This document shows positions 10,885 through 20,019 of a stretch of DNA of 56,195 nt, one piece after another. Origin of the DNA: Priapulus caudatus (lineage: Eukaryota > Priapulida > Priapulimorpha > Priapulimorphida > Priapulidae); assembly GCF_000485595.1 (NCBI RefSeq), contig NW_014577574.1, forward strand, positions 10,238-66,432, written 5' to 3'. The position numbers were made by a program, and so were the translations under genes. Numbering within the stretch: position 1 is the first letter of the stretch; each line of letters starts with the position of its first letter. Below the pieces are notes generated by a model. The model had not been told where the DNA came from and did not search any database. It saw nothing but the letters and a program-made list of their open reading frames with translations.

Positions 10885-12337
10885 CATGTATCCCCCCTCG
10901 GTATTTGCTGTAATAGATGTACACGTTTATTGAAGAAAGAATCGGCAGAAACCGTATAAAATGTCGATGTTTAACCTGTTAGAAAGGGGTTCTCTTAAGT
11001 CTCCAGGATGAACATCATGCATGTGTAGCTAGACTTAGGCGAAAGATAAAATCTTGCTCTGCAGGCTGTGTGAAACTCCTCATTGCTCGTCACACATGAA
11101 ACTTTATCAGATGCAACTGGACAGATGTAAGTAAGAAAGAAAGCAATATAGAAACAAATCTATCGTTTGTATTAACTAACTCGCATAAACATTTACAGTT
11201 ACACTGTATAGAGTAATGTTTTTACTGTATGTTGTAAAATAGTTGTAGATAGTTGTAGTTGTTGTAATTGTAAATAGTACCTACTAATATTAGTATAATA
11301 TAATATGTTGTAAAATAGTTGTAGATAGTTGTAGTTGTTGTAATTGTAATTGTAAATAGCACTAATGTTGTTGTATGTTCACTATATATTAATATTATTT
11401 GTATTGCTACGTTGGTAAGGTAAGGTAAGGTGTTCTCGTTCCAAGAACTATTGACATTGTGTATTGACAACTTGTGTCCTACAGTTATAAAATTTCATTT
11501 TTAATCCACTCCTAACCAGTCTTGTGTTTTTTTACAAGTTATTGCTTACGTAAAATGGCCTAGTAGACTGCCAAGTAGCAGCCCGTTTTACAGTATTACT
11601 GCTTAAAATACACGTATGCAATCAAAGGCAAGATTTATGTATTCACTAAGTTTAAATGTAAGGCTGAGACTAACTTAGACAGTAGTCAGTAGGCCCTATA
11701 CAATACATAATACAGACAGTACTCAGTAGTCAGTATTTCGGCCACTCGGCAATCACACCTACCTACTTGACATTTGTGCCTGGAATTTTCCACTTCTCTA
11801 CAACAAATGCTCTCTCTGGCACTCTGCATTTCGGTGCAAAAACCACATTTGCACCCTTCCTTATTTCCCGCTCTGGTGGAAGATCTCGATGCCAGATTGA
11901 ATGTGGAGTCTGACGAGCCGGGACTAGTACTACTACTAGTACCAAAGTACTGCTAGCATCGGAGTGTTTTTCCCCGGAAGCGCATTGTGGTTCATTACAA
12001 TACGGGCGAATACTTTGCACATTATCTGGCACAAATAATCCATCAGAAGATTCACTATCACTGCTATTAAAAGCCATCGGAAAAGTGATACAAGCGTATT
12101 TACCATGTAAACACACACTAAAACAAGAGACTATACGTCGTGTTAGACTCCAGCGCCGCGAGTGGCTAAAAACAATGGCGCCACGCTTGAATCGTGGCGA
12201 AGGCACAGCACAGTGGTAAACAATCGGCAATTACTATAAAACCGCTACAAATCATGGGTATGTATCTCAGACCTTTATTACTTAGTAATTTTATTCATTT
12301 CCATTAATATTACTCGTTTCTACGCCGGATAACCCCT
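10885..12337 (-). repeat. Right inverted arm of the TTAA element
   Basis: Reverse complement of the left arm. The outer portion (about 11200-12337) differs by only scattered substitutions, while 10885-11200 carries many substitutions and small indels. It ends GATAACCCCT before TTAA. Confidence 0.8.
11687..12077 (-). CDS. P2RX7_C-like Cys-rich domain protein, right arm copy
   Basis: Mirror of the left-arm gene, with the same start and the same change of frame. The Trp opening the WCKCGFC core is Gly here (GGG for TGG), and the left-arm TAG stop reads as Tyr, so the frame runs on to TGA at 11687-11689. Opposite orientation of two copies in one element makes them convergent relative to the interior. 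Confidence 0.6.
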
Positions 12338-12341
12338 TTAA

Positions 12342-12560
12342 TGAAGCGTGATCGGTCCTAACGACAAAGGGTCACCCTTGAAGATAATGGCAGAACTGTT
12401 TCACGGCGTTCACAACGGCCAACAACTCGCGGTTGGTGGTGCAGTCCTTCCTTTGCATCTGGGAGAGCGTCTTGCTAGAGTAGGCAATCATCCGCTCCTC
12501 TCCATTCTGGCATTGGGAAAGTACCGCGCCCATACCAGTTGTGCTAGCATCAGTGTCCAC
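12342..12560 (-). pseudogene. Gypsy RNase H N-terminal part
   Basis: The minus strand opens with MDTDASTTGMGAVL and continues through YSSKTLS and NRELLAVV, the standard beginning and middle of a Ty3/gypsy RNase H with its catalytic Asp and Glu. A frame shift near 12560 separates it from the RT connection. It stops at the TTAA insertion and resumes at 6526. Confidence 0.88.
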
Positions 12561-13560
12561 CGTGAAGGACCCCTTGCCTGGGGGTACGCCAGCACGGGTG
12601 CCTCACACAGCCTCTTGATCAACCCCCTGAACGCATCTTTGCAAGCATCAGTCCAGCAGAAGATGTGCTCCTTCCGTGTCAGCTCAGTGAGTGGCCCGGC
12701 CACAGCCACGAACTCCTTGATGAACCTTCGGTAATAACTTGCGAAGCCCAGAAAGCTCCGGACGTCACTGACGTTCGTCGGGCGTGACCAGTCCTAGACG
12801 GCCTCGATCTTCCGCGGGTCGCAGCTGACACCGTCAGGTGACACGACATGTCCTAGGAATGCTGCACTCTTCTGGAAGAGGTTGCACTTCTTGGCCTTCA
12901 AATTTAGACCTGCCTCTTGCAGCCGGCAGAACACGTTCCACAGGTTCCCGAGAGCGCTCTCGAACGTTGAACCGAAGACAATCACGTCGTCGAGATAAAC
13001 CAAGCATTCATTCCACTGGAGGCCCCAGAGCACCAACTCCATGAGGCGTTCGAAGGTTGCGGGGGCGTTCCATAGGCCGAAGGTCATCACCCGGAAGCAT
13101 ACAGTCCCTGCTTTACAGCAAAAGCGGTCTTGGCAGCATCCCGCGGATCCATTTCGACTTGCCAGAATTTGCTGGCCAAGTCCTGCGTCGTGAACCATTT
13201 TGCTCCGGCCAGGGAATCGAAGGTGTCGTCGATCCGCGGCAGCGGATAGGCATCCTTGCAAGTTACCTCATTCAGCTTTTGGTAGTCCACGCAAAACCGC
13301 ACGGCTCCGTCCTTCTTTGCGACGAGGACCACCGGCGACGCCCAGGGGCTCGTGCTTGCCTGCACGACTCCCGCATCCAACATCCGACCCAACTCCTCTT
13401 CGAGGGCGTCTTGCCTCCCCAATGGGCAGTGCCTCGCGGGCTGTTTCCGTGGGTAGTTGTCGCCCATATCGATCATGTGCTGGACGATCCCAGTCCGCCC
13501 CAGCTCTGCGCCGGGTCCGGCAAACAAGTCAGCATGGTCTTGCAGGACTCTCGACACCTG
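12561..13560 (-). pseudogene. Gypsy reverse transcriptase
   Basis: Minus-strand motifs in order: SPWASPVVLVAKKDG and RFCVDYQKLN (about 13260-13350), the first catalytic Asp region (TTQDLASKFWQVEMD, about 13140-13200), MTFGLWNAPATFERLM, then YLDD at 12986-12997 (the YxDD active site) and FLGFASYYRRFI in the thumb/connection (about 12720-12760). A frameshift near 13100 splits the domain and a TAG at about 12795 lies between palm and connection. This domain would copy the element RNA into DNA. Confidence 0.92.
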
Positions 13561-14310
13561 ATCTCGCTGATCCGCGGTGGCCTTGCTGTCCATCCCGTCG
13601 ATCAGTGCCTGCAGATGTGCTGGCAGCCCGCGGTTTCCTATTCTGCGCGTGTCCATCTTCGCACCATGGAAAGTCCCGAGCATTGCAACGTCTTCCAAGC
13701 CAGTGAGTTCCTTGCCCTCGAGAATGATGGTCTCTTCCGATCCGAAGTTGATCACGGAGAGGGGTACTTGCTTTCCCTGTGTATCAACGAGGCAGCATCC
13801 CATTACCGCCTCACACTTTGCTCTGCGTTCGTTTAACCGCCGGATCGGCTCGGTCATGGCTAGCCGCGCTCCTTCCCATCGTCTTCCGCGCACGTCACCG
13901 TGGACAATTGCTCCATGACCAGGAGGAATCCGGACGGTTTTGGTTGTCCAGAGTCGTCGTGCCTCCAGCGGTCGTCTTCCATGTAAGGCGTGGATTACCC
14001 CATCAATGGTCAGGTACCCGCAGCCCATGTCGAACTGACAGTCCTTGCGGCCCAGGAAGTCCATTCCCAGGACGCCTCCCCTTTGACCGATCTGAGCGAT
14101 GAGGATGTTGTGTTCGAACGTCTGTCTTCCGAATCGTAGCCCTAGTCGACACTCGCCTCTCGTCGGTAGGGAGCGGTGTTGTACGTCCACCATTTACGTA
14201 GTGGACGGTCGCAGCCTCACACTTCCCGGCGGCAGCTCCTCGAAGGTCCACGCATCCAGCAGAGTCACCTCCGCGCCCGTGTCGACCAGGAACTCAACCG
14301 GTTGGCCACA
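13561..14310 (-). pseudogene. Gypsy aspartic protease and linker to RT
   Basis: The active-site Asp-Thr-Gly lies at 14275-14283 on the minus strand, followed by AEVTLLDAW. After frame changes near 14190-14250 the protease C-terminal half continues with VLGMDFLGR (about 14050-14080). The linker to RT (13561-13950) carries no other domain. The protease would mature the Gag-Pol polyprotein. Confidence 0.85.
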
Positions 14311-15690
14311 CACAGCTATCGTGACCTTCCAGGATGGTCGATTCCGCACCGCCTACAATGGAATCTGCTTCTGGTTTTGATCCACTTCCTCCTCTGCATG
14401 TCCCGCCCATCATATCACCGCTTTCTGTAGGCGAGGCACCTCGGCGCTGCCCTTTGCCCCTCTTAGTTTCCCGCCCGCGAGCTTGTGCCTGCGGCCGAAG
14501 AATTTCCATTGGTGGTGCCGTTCCCTGACGTGGGCCCCTGACGGCCTGCGGAATCCCGGCTCTGTGGCCCCGGGCCATGCGCGGCTCTGGCGTATGTCTG
14601 GCATGTGCCTCCATTTAGGGGATATGATCCCTGGTATCCCCTCTCTTTGCGGTGCTGCCTCTGACGCTGCTGGCAGTCCCGCGGAAAGTGGCCCTCTCTG
14701 TCACACTCGTAGCAGACTCTCTCACCTTTTTGCCTCCTCCTGCCTTGAGGTCCAACCGGCTGCCTTCTACCCTCCAGGAGATCGCACAGCATGCTCCTGA
14801 TCTTTTGCAGCTCGTCTGCTGGCCCAGGCCTTACGACCTTTCGCTCGTCAATTCTTTCAAACCCCACGGGGGCCACTTGGGGCTTCCGCAGAGACACGGG
14901 ACGCACCACCACCTGGTCGTAGTCGGTGGCACAGGCCACTGCTGCTTTGATCGTCTCACACTCCTTGCTCATGATGTAGGCCCGGTGCCCCTCGGTAGGT
15001 AGCTCATCGATCAGCCTGTCCTTTAGCCATCTACTAAGCTGGGCTCCAGACGCCCACGGCATGGCTGACCGGGCCAGCTTCTTAAGCTGCCTGGCATACT
15101 CTGGCCATTCTTCTTCTGGGAGGCGGCAGCAAGCCGCAAGCGCTGCCTTGTCTCGGTGTTCACTATTCGCGGTTCCGTAGCGCTCCTCTAGATCACGGCG
15201 CAGACATCTCTCGCTGGGAACCGTCCCATACTCTTCTAATGTTTCAGCTGCTGGCCCTTCCAGAGCTGTTGCCAGCTGCCTTGCCCTCTCACATGGCTCC
15301 CACGAATTCCAACAGGCTGCGATGTCGAATCTGCCCCCGAGAAGGTGCCCAATTTCATGTCATCGCGACCCCGCCGTGCGCCTTTCCTGCATGAGACTGC
15401 TGCTTCTCCCCAACCCCAATGAGACTCGTTCCCACTGCTGTCGCCATCATCTCCTGTCTCTTGAGGCTGAGGGTATCCCCTAGATCTTGCCTCCTGCTGC
15501 AGCATTCGCTGTCCCACAACTGCCGCTGGACTGGCAGCGAGCACTGACAGCAGCGCATTCGCAGAGTCTCCAGAGCCACTCCCCCCTCCACCACTGTGCG
15601 GAGCAATGGCGTCTGGTTGGTCCCCTCCAACACCTTGCAACTCTAACTCGGCCCCGACTGTCTGGCGTGTCATTCGTCGTCTCACCATCA
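14311..15690 (-). pseudogene. Gypsy Gag with one CCHC zinc knuckle
   Basis: Gag probably starts at the ATG near 15690 (MVRRRMTRQTVG). A Gly/Ser-rich N-terminus and a capsid-like region follow, in shifting frames around 15250-15290. One retroviral-type knuckle C-x2-C-x4-H-x4-C (CYECDREGHFPRDC) is at 14673-14714. The tail is Gln/Arg/Gly rich. Gag would package element RNA into particles. Frame breaks make this copy non-functional. Confidence 0.8.
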
Positions 15691-15698
15691 CATCGCAA

Positions 15699-15716
15699 TC
15701 CCGGGTTACGGCACCA
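15699..15716 (-). promoter_or_regulatory. Primer-binding site, tRNA-Phe type
   Basis: Two bases inside the LTR end, the element strand reads TGGTGCCGTAACCCGGGA. It is complementary to the 3' end of animal tRNA-Phe (TCCCGGGTTTCGGCACCA) with one mismatch. tRNA-Phe priming is inferred. Confidence 0.7.
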
Positions 15717-15717
15717 G

Positions 15718-16432
15718 TGTAACGGATTTCCTTTTTCTTCTTTCCTTTTGTCACTCTTTTATCTTTCTTTTCTCTACCGACGTTGTCTATACCGTTGGCC
15801 ATAGTATATGGTTGCTGTTGCACCGCGCGCCCTGACAGGGCCGTTACTACCCCGTCCATCGAGGTTCGATCATGAGGATCGCGATGTGGCAAGGACAGTC
15901 GAACGCCCGAGCGCCAATGAAAAGAAGGGGGCAGCACCGGTAGCGGTGGCGCGCATGCGATGGCGACAGAGAGAGTGAGTGCATGGAGTGTACGAAATAA
16001 CTTTATTTCCTTTACACACAATCCACTACGCAGCATTAAGGCGTCTGAGACTACGCACATACACCGTGTACAACGCCGAGTACAACGCCGCGCACATGAA
16101 ACGCGGCCCCACGCTCACATGTACACGCCACACTGTCTGTGTAGACACGGCTCTACACTACACATACACTAAAATTTATTAACGCCGCACCAACAATATA
16201 CATACTATTAACGCCACATAATAACGCGTACTATCAACGCTGCATAATAACTTGGCACTTAAGGCTCCTACGCCGCACTAGATGCGTACAATAACCGCGC
16301 ACATACAATATACTCACAGGCTCACAGCTAAATATTCCTACAACAACTTAGACCTACCGCAATTTTCTCCTTCTTTTCCTTCCCTTTGTCAATAGGTGGC
16401 AGCACTCTGCAGTAACACCCGATTTTGCTACA
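15718..16432 (-). repeat. 5' LTR of the gypsy element
   Basis: 715 bp, plus-strand start TGTAACGGATTT and end TTTGCTACA. Nearly collinear with the 867-bp 3' LTR, but lacks a block after CACACAATC (about 16021) that in the 3' LTR runs to about 3015. Scattered substitutions elsewhere. Confidence 0.88.
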
Positions 16433-16540
16433 CATGTATACGCATTGTGAACCCTAACCCTAACCCTAACCCTAATCCTAACCTAACCCTAACCCTAACC
16501 CAAAACAAACAAAAAAATAAAAATAAAAATAAAAAATAAA

Positions 16541-16612
16541 CAGATGGGATTTGAACAAACGTCCTTCCAGACGTAACGTCGTGCTCTACGAGCTCGGCTA
16601 TTCAGCATTATT
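16541..16612 (-). repeat. tRNA-like (SINE-head) segment in MITE R copy 1
   Basis: On the minus strand an A-box-like TAGCCGAGCTCGTAGAGC (about 16584-16601) and a B-box-like GTTCAAATCCC (16546-16556) sit at tRNA spacing. An AT-rich tail and then TTAGGG units follow (16500 down to 16447). It is not an intact tRNA gene. Looks like a tRNA-derived SINE with a telomeric-type tail. Confidence 0.6.
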
Positions 16613-16814
16613 CAAAATAGCACATGACATATGCTAAATAAGCAAATACCCTGGTATGTAAAATGTGTATTTCTCCCTGGTGCAAAAATCCTCTGGCATT
16701 GCTAAGCTTAGTGCCGGAAGTGGAGAGTGACACTAACAGTAAGGCCACCTACAAACGCCACATAGGCAATGGGACCAGAGCACTTAAATCAACAAGCATA
16801 GTAACTTTAAATCG

Positions 16815-17150
16815 TGTACCGGGGAGAAATACACATTTTTCCGGAAATAGCCGAACGGTAGTAGGGCGCAAATTCGGGATCGCTCGGGTCCATAATACAC
16901 ATGTGTACACATGTATACGCATTGTGAACCCTAACTTTTACCGTAACCCTAATCCTAACCTAACCTTAACCCTAAACAGAAAAAAACAGAAAAATACAAA
17001 ATAAACAGATTGAATTTGACCCAACGACCTTTTACACGTAACGCTCGTGCTGTACGAGCTCGGCTATTCAGCATTATTGAAACTAGCACATGACATATGC
17101 TAAATAAGCAAATACCTACGTATGTAAAATGTGTATTTCTCCCTGGTGCA
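16815..17150. mobile_element. MITE R copy 2, unoccupied
   Basis: TGTACCGGGGAGAAATACAC at the left and ..CTCCCTGGTGCA at the right, 336 bp. It contains the same tRNA-like segment on the minus strand (about 17006-17076) and CCCTAA-type units (about 16926-16975). At about 16916-16920 it holds the single CATG where copy 1 received the gypsy element. Confidence 0.72.
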
Positions 17151-17267
17151 AAAATCAGCGAGAGAGGGCGCGCGCCTCGCGCATGCGGCAATACCGCGCC
17201 ACCTTCTGAAACTATCCAAAAACTATGCCGCCGTCAGTCCCCGTCACATTAGTATCTATATATTATA

Positions 17268-18357
17268 CTAGCAAAGTACACGTCCTTCGGACGGTGGGAA
17301 TTCATGAATGAGTGTATTAGTGTTGTAGCTCACCTAAGGATGAAGGGCTTATTTGTAATGTATGTTTTTGGTCTTCGTGTGCTGTGTGTGAATGTACATC
17401 GCCGTGGGTTTGCCTACTTGTGAGAGGGCAACATAGAGCATGCCATGGAAGAAGACAGGTGTGGTCAGGCCCAAGCCAATGGTAGTGAAAGTCTATGGTA
17501 GTGATGCTCACGGGTGTGGGCATACGCTGTGAATGTAGAGATGCATGGTTTAGCTGAGAAGAAGTACTTTGAAGAAGTAAAATAGAATACAAAAGTTTAT
17601 TTGATAAGATTTACAGGCGATGGACACTAAATTACAGAACTTCATGGTATACAACGTTGGTAGTGTCGTAAACAGAGTCTGATTTCCCTTGAGTTTGGTT
17701 GTGAGTAGTTTCGAGTTGAAGCTTTATCTCAGCGAAAAATTTGGCACGTAAGAAGTCAACGTAAAGTTGACCATGAGAGAAGACGGGTTTTGGGAGGAAA
17801 ATGCCCAGCTTCTTGAAAGTTTGGCCTTGCACTTTATTGATGGTGATGCAGTAAGCCAAGCGAACAGGGAACTGGCGGCGTTGAAGTGTAAATGATAGCT
17901 TGGCATCGGATGGAGCTAATATTATCCTGGGTATTATTGTTCTTTGTCCACTGCGAGGGCCGGTGAGTATTTCTGCATCAAGTACGTGTGTGTGAAGTCT
18001 TTGGATTTTGAGTCTAGTACCATTGCGATTTTGCGGATTTTGAGCCATTCTCGAATATTTAGATTTAGTTTTCAGTGATGGGTTTTGTGTAGGCCTACGA
18101 ACTATGATTGTTATTTAAGAAACAGGCATATTGATATTTCGGAAAACCTACCTTAAGTGCAGGAGATAAAGTTATATTAACTCAGCTACAAAGTTTTCGG
18201 CGTCAAACTCAACCGAACGTGAAGATGTGGTGAGCACATTGTCGTGAAGAGCCTCATTATGGATTTTGGGATATCCCAGGGGAGTCCCATGCGGGGAATT
18301 CCTTAACTTAAAAATAACTTAGCTAATAAAAATTCGCCGTTTCCCTTTTATAGTATA
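17268..18357 (-). mobile_element. Helitron remnant with 3' end and possible 5' end
   Basis: On the minus strand the element ends with a perfect hairpin, stem CGTCC/GGACG (17281-17293), then CTAG (17271-17268) next to a host T. A likely 5' terminus, TATACTATAAAAGGGAAACG, lies at 18357. A second, similar TCTATACTATAAAAGGGAAC terminus lies at 18769, so two related elements are nested or abutted. The helicase fragment inside fits the orientation. About 5 kb of Rep/helicase coding is missing, so this copy is internally deleted. Confidence 0.75.
17632..18048 (-). pseudogene. Helitron Pif1-like helicase, C-terminal fragment
   Basis: 139 codons on the minus strand with the hallmark end of Helitron Rep/helicase proteins: NGTRLKI, IPRI, RRQFPVRLAY, then helicase motif VI-like INKVQGQTF, VFSHGQLYV and a terminal NVVYHEVL before the stop. 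The start is not real; the rest of the roughly 1400-residue protein, including the HUH Rep domain, is absent. After GQLYV the usual SR motif is lost (VDFLRAKF), suggesting decay. Its stop lies about 360 bp from the hairpin end, as usual for Helitrons. Confidence 0.9.
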
Positions 18358-18450
18358 CATTTTAAATTAAATATATTTTAAATATGCATATATTTAGGAT
18401 GAAAGAAAGAAGTTGCGCGCCTGGCGAGAAACAGAATGTTTTTTATTTCC

Positions 18451-18522
18451 ACGGCTGTCGAGTTTCGAACTCACGAACCCTAACGTATGACGCAAGCGTG
18501 CTACCACTGCGCCACAGCGCCA
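18451..18522 (-). repeat. tRNA-derived SINE-like segment
   Basis: On the minus strand GGCGCAGTGGTAGCACG (A box) and GAGTTCGAAACTC (B box) are at normal tRNA spacing. The acceptor arms pair poorly, so I call it a SINE head and not a functional tRNA. It lies between the two Helitron 5'-like termini at 18357 and 18769. Confidence 0.55.
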
Positions 18523-18769
18523 GCTGGCAACGACGCGTACTACATTGGTTAATGGTAGTTGCTTCGATACACCGGTATGCTATTTTTAGCCAGTGTTAAA
18601 TAAAACGGCTTCATATTAAACTTTATCGTGTTTTCATCGTTGAAAAGGTGCGCAAATATTACTCTATGAGTGGTAATGCATCGTTTATAGTCAAGCAATT
18701 TCAAATCATGCGAGCAGATTCAGAGAAGATAGCTAACAAAAAATGGACTGTTCCCTTTTATAGTATAGA

Positions 18770-19345
18770 ATAAAGTTGTTCAGCCGAATTAGTCTTCTGT
18801 TCGCGCATAACTAGAGAACTACGTAGCCTAGCGGAAAACTGAAGATATATTAAAAATCACCAAGTCTGGGAGATGGTTCTGGCTGAAACAAAAATTTTAA
18901 AAAGTTAAAAATTAAAAATTAAAAAAATTCTATTCGTCAATAGATGGCGGTGCGTACAGCCTAACATCTCTAACGTGTTAATCATGTTCTGTCAAACCAT
19001 ACCGTCCCAGTGACTCCAAAACCATTGATTCTGGGTTCGAATCCCACCTCTCGAAATTCTGTTTCTTTACTTTTCCACTGTTTAGTATGTACTTCTGCCA
19101 CTTCACCGTTAATTTTAAAATTTACAATTTTTTACTACATTTAAACGTTTAGTAAAAATCCAGAATAAACTATGGTACATGATAATAATAGCGCAAACTG
19201 ACGGGAACACTTCACGGAAGCCTATGTAGGTTACAGATCAAATATTATTATATTATAATAAATTTTTAATAATTTTATTTTATTATTTTTTATTTTTTAT
19301 CTTTTTACGTCTTTTATCTTTTGATTTCTTATTATTTTTTATTGT
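18770..19345. other. Repeat-poor AT-rich stretch
   Basis: No gene. A B-box-like GGTTCGAATCCC is at about 19031-19043 without a good A box, perhaps a decayed SINE. T/A-rich low complexity at 19240-19345. Confidence 0.4.
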
Positions 19346-19348
19346 TTG

Positions 19349-19640
19349 GGATGGGATGGGATGGGATGGGATGGGATGGGATGGCATGCGATGGCATGGG
19401 ATGGGATGGCATGGGATTGGATGGGATTGCATGGCATGGCATGGCATGGCATGGCATGGCATGGCATGGCATGGCATGGATGCGGTGTGATGGATGGGAT
19501 GGCATGGCATGGGCATGACATGGCATGGCATGGCATGGCATCGGATGTCATTGGATGACATGGATGCGATGAGATGGGATGGGTGGGATATGGGATGGAA
19601 GTGGTGCGATGGATGGGATGGGATGGCATGGAATGGGATG
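19349..19640. repeat. GGGAT/GGCAT pentanucleotide microsatellite
   Basis: Runs of GGGAT (19349-19385) grade into GGCAT (19430-19480) and mixtures. It lies about 100 bp before the Helitron end at 19758, a common place for such arrays. Open frames through it on both strands are spurious. Confidence 0.9.
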
Positions 19641-19733
19641 GATGCATCATGCATGGATAGATAGATAGTTTAGATTTTTGGGGGTATTTTCTTTCAACCA
19701 AGGCGGTCACCAACTGAGTAACCGACGAATTTC

Positions 19734-19758
19734 CCCGGTAACGCCGGGTATCCGCTAG
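19734..19758 (+). mobile_element. Helitron 3' terminus, second copy of the first family
   Basis: Stem CCCGG/CCGGG with loop TAACG (19734-19748), then CTAG at 19755-19758 and host T. Same family as the end at 422-449. The body includes the pentanucleotide array upstream; the 5' end was not identified. Confidence 0.75.
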
Positions 19759-19810
19759 TATAGTATAAAGTCGTATAGGCAACGGCTGGCTACTGACATA
19801 GATAATGCTC

Positions 19811-19874
19811 TGATATCATAATTTAGGGGTTGAATAATGACAAATAAGGTCATTATTCACCCCTGATATCATAA
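19811..19874. repeat. Imperfect palindrome
   Basis: TGATATCATAAT..GGGGTTGAATAATGAC returns inverted as GTCATTATTCACCCCTGATATCATAA after a 7-nt spacer. GTCATTATT..CTCCTGATA also occurs at about 48975 and 56178, hinting at a shared MITE end. Confidence 0.55.
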
Positions 19875-20019
19875 TATACACATGTATAGGTAGCATATAC
19901 GTGATTTGTATCATATCAGGAGTGTATAGTATGTATAGCGATGTTTCATGTTATAAACATTGACGTCATATGCGCACATGCGCAGTTTAACGGTTGGCAG
20001 CAAAGCAGATGCGTGATAT

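Larger units (their letters stand above)
6531..12337. mobile_element. TTAA-target DNA transposon with about 1.45 kb inverted arms
   Basis: Ends are AGGGGTTATCCGGCG and its exact complement, flanked by TTAA at 6527-6530 and 12338-12341. Excision in silico of element plus one TTAA restores the gypsy RNase H frame, so the borders are exact. Arms are about 6531-8020 and 10885-12337; the outer 1.1 kb are nearly identical and the inner part has drifted. Each arm has a P2RX7_C-like coding region. TTAA duplications are known for piggyBac and Kolobok; the AGGGG start argues mildly for Kolobok. No transposase was recognised in the 2.9 kb between the arms, so it is probably non-autonomous. Confidence 0.85.
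2521..16432 (-). mobile_element. Ty3/gypsy LTR retrotransposon, full length but dead
   Basis: Order on the minus strand: LTR, primer-binding site, gag with zinc knuckle, aspartic protease, reverse transcriptase, RNase H, integrase, 3' region, LTR. That PR-RT-RH-IN order is Ty3/gypsy. LTR ends are TGTAG...TTACA. Host CATG is duplicated at 2517-2520 and 16433-16436, and MITE R copy 2 shows the unoccupied site with one CATG, proving the boundaries. The element is disabled by several frameshifts (about 13.1, 14.2 and 12.6 kb), stops (near 12795 and 5898) and a 5.8 kb TTAA-element in RNase H. The LTRs also differ by a deletion of about 170-190 bp in the upstream one, so insertion is not recent. 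Confidence 0.93.
2422..16684. mobile_element. MITE R copy 1, split by the gypsy insertion
   Basis: Terminal inverted repeats TGCACCGGGGAGAAATACAC (left, from 2422) and its near complement ending CTCCCTGGTGCA at 16684 bound the element. Its body is 2422-2520 plus 16433-16684; everything between is the gypsy element. R carries CCCTAA-type repeats and a tRNA-like segment. An intact second copy is at 16815-17150. Confidence 0.7.

Noticed and set aside
12348-12734. Plus-strand frames over the gypsy coding region
   Set aside because: Antisense shadows of RNase H and RT.
19283-19782. His/Pro/Ser/Met/Cys-repeat frames
   Set aside because: Translations of the GGGAT/GGCAT microsatellite.
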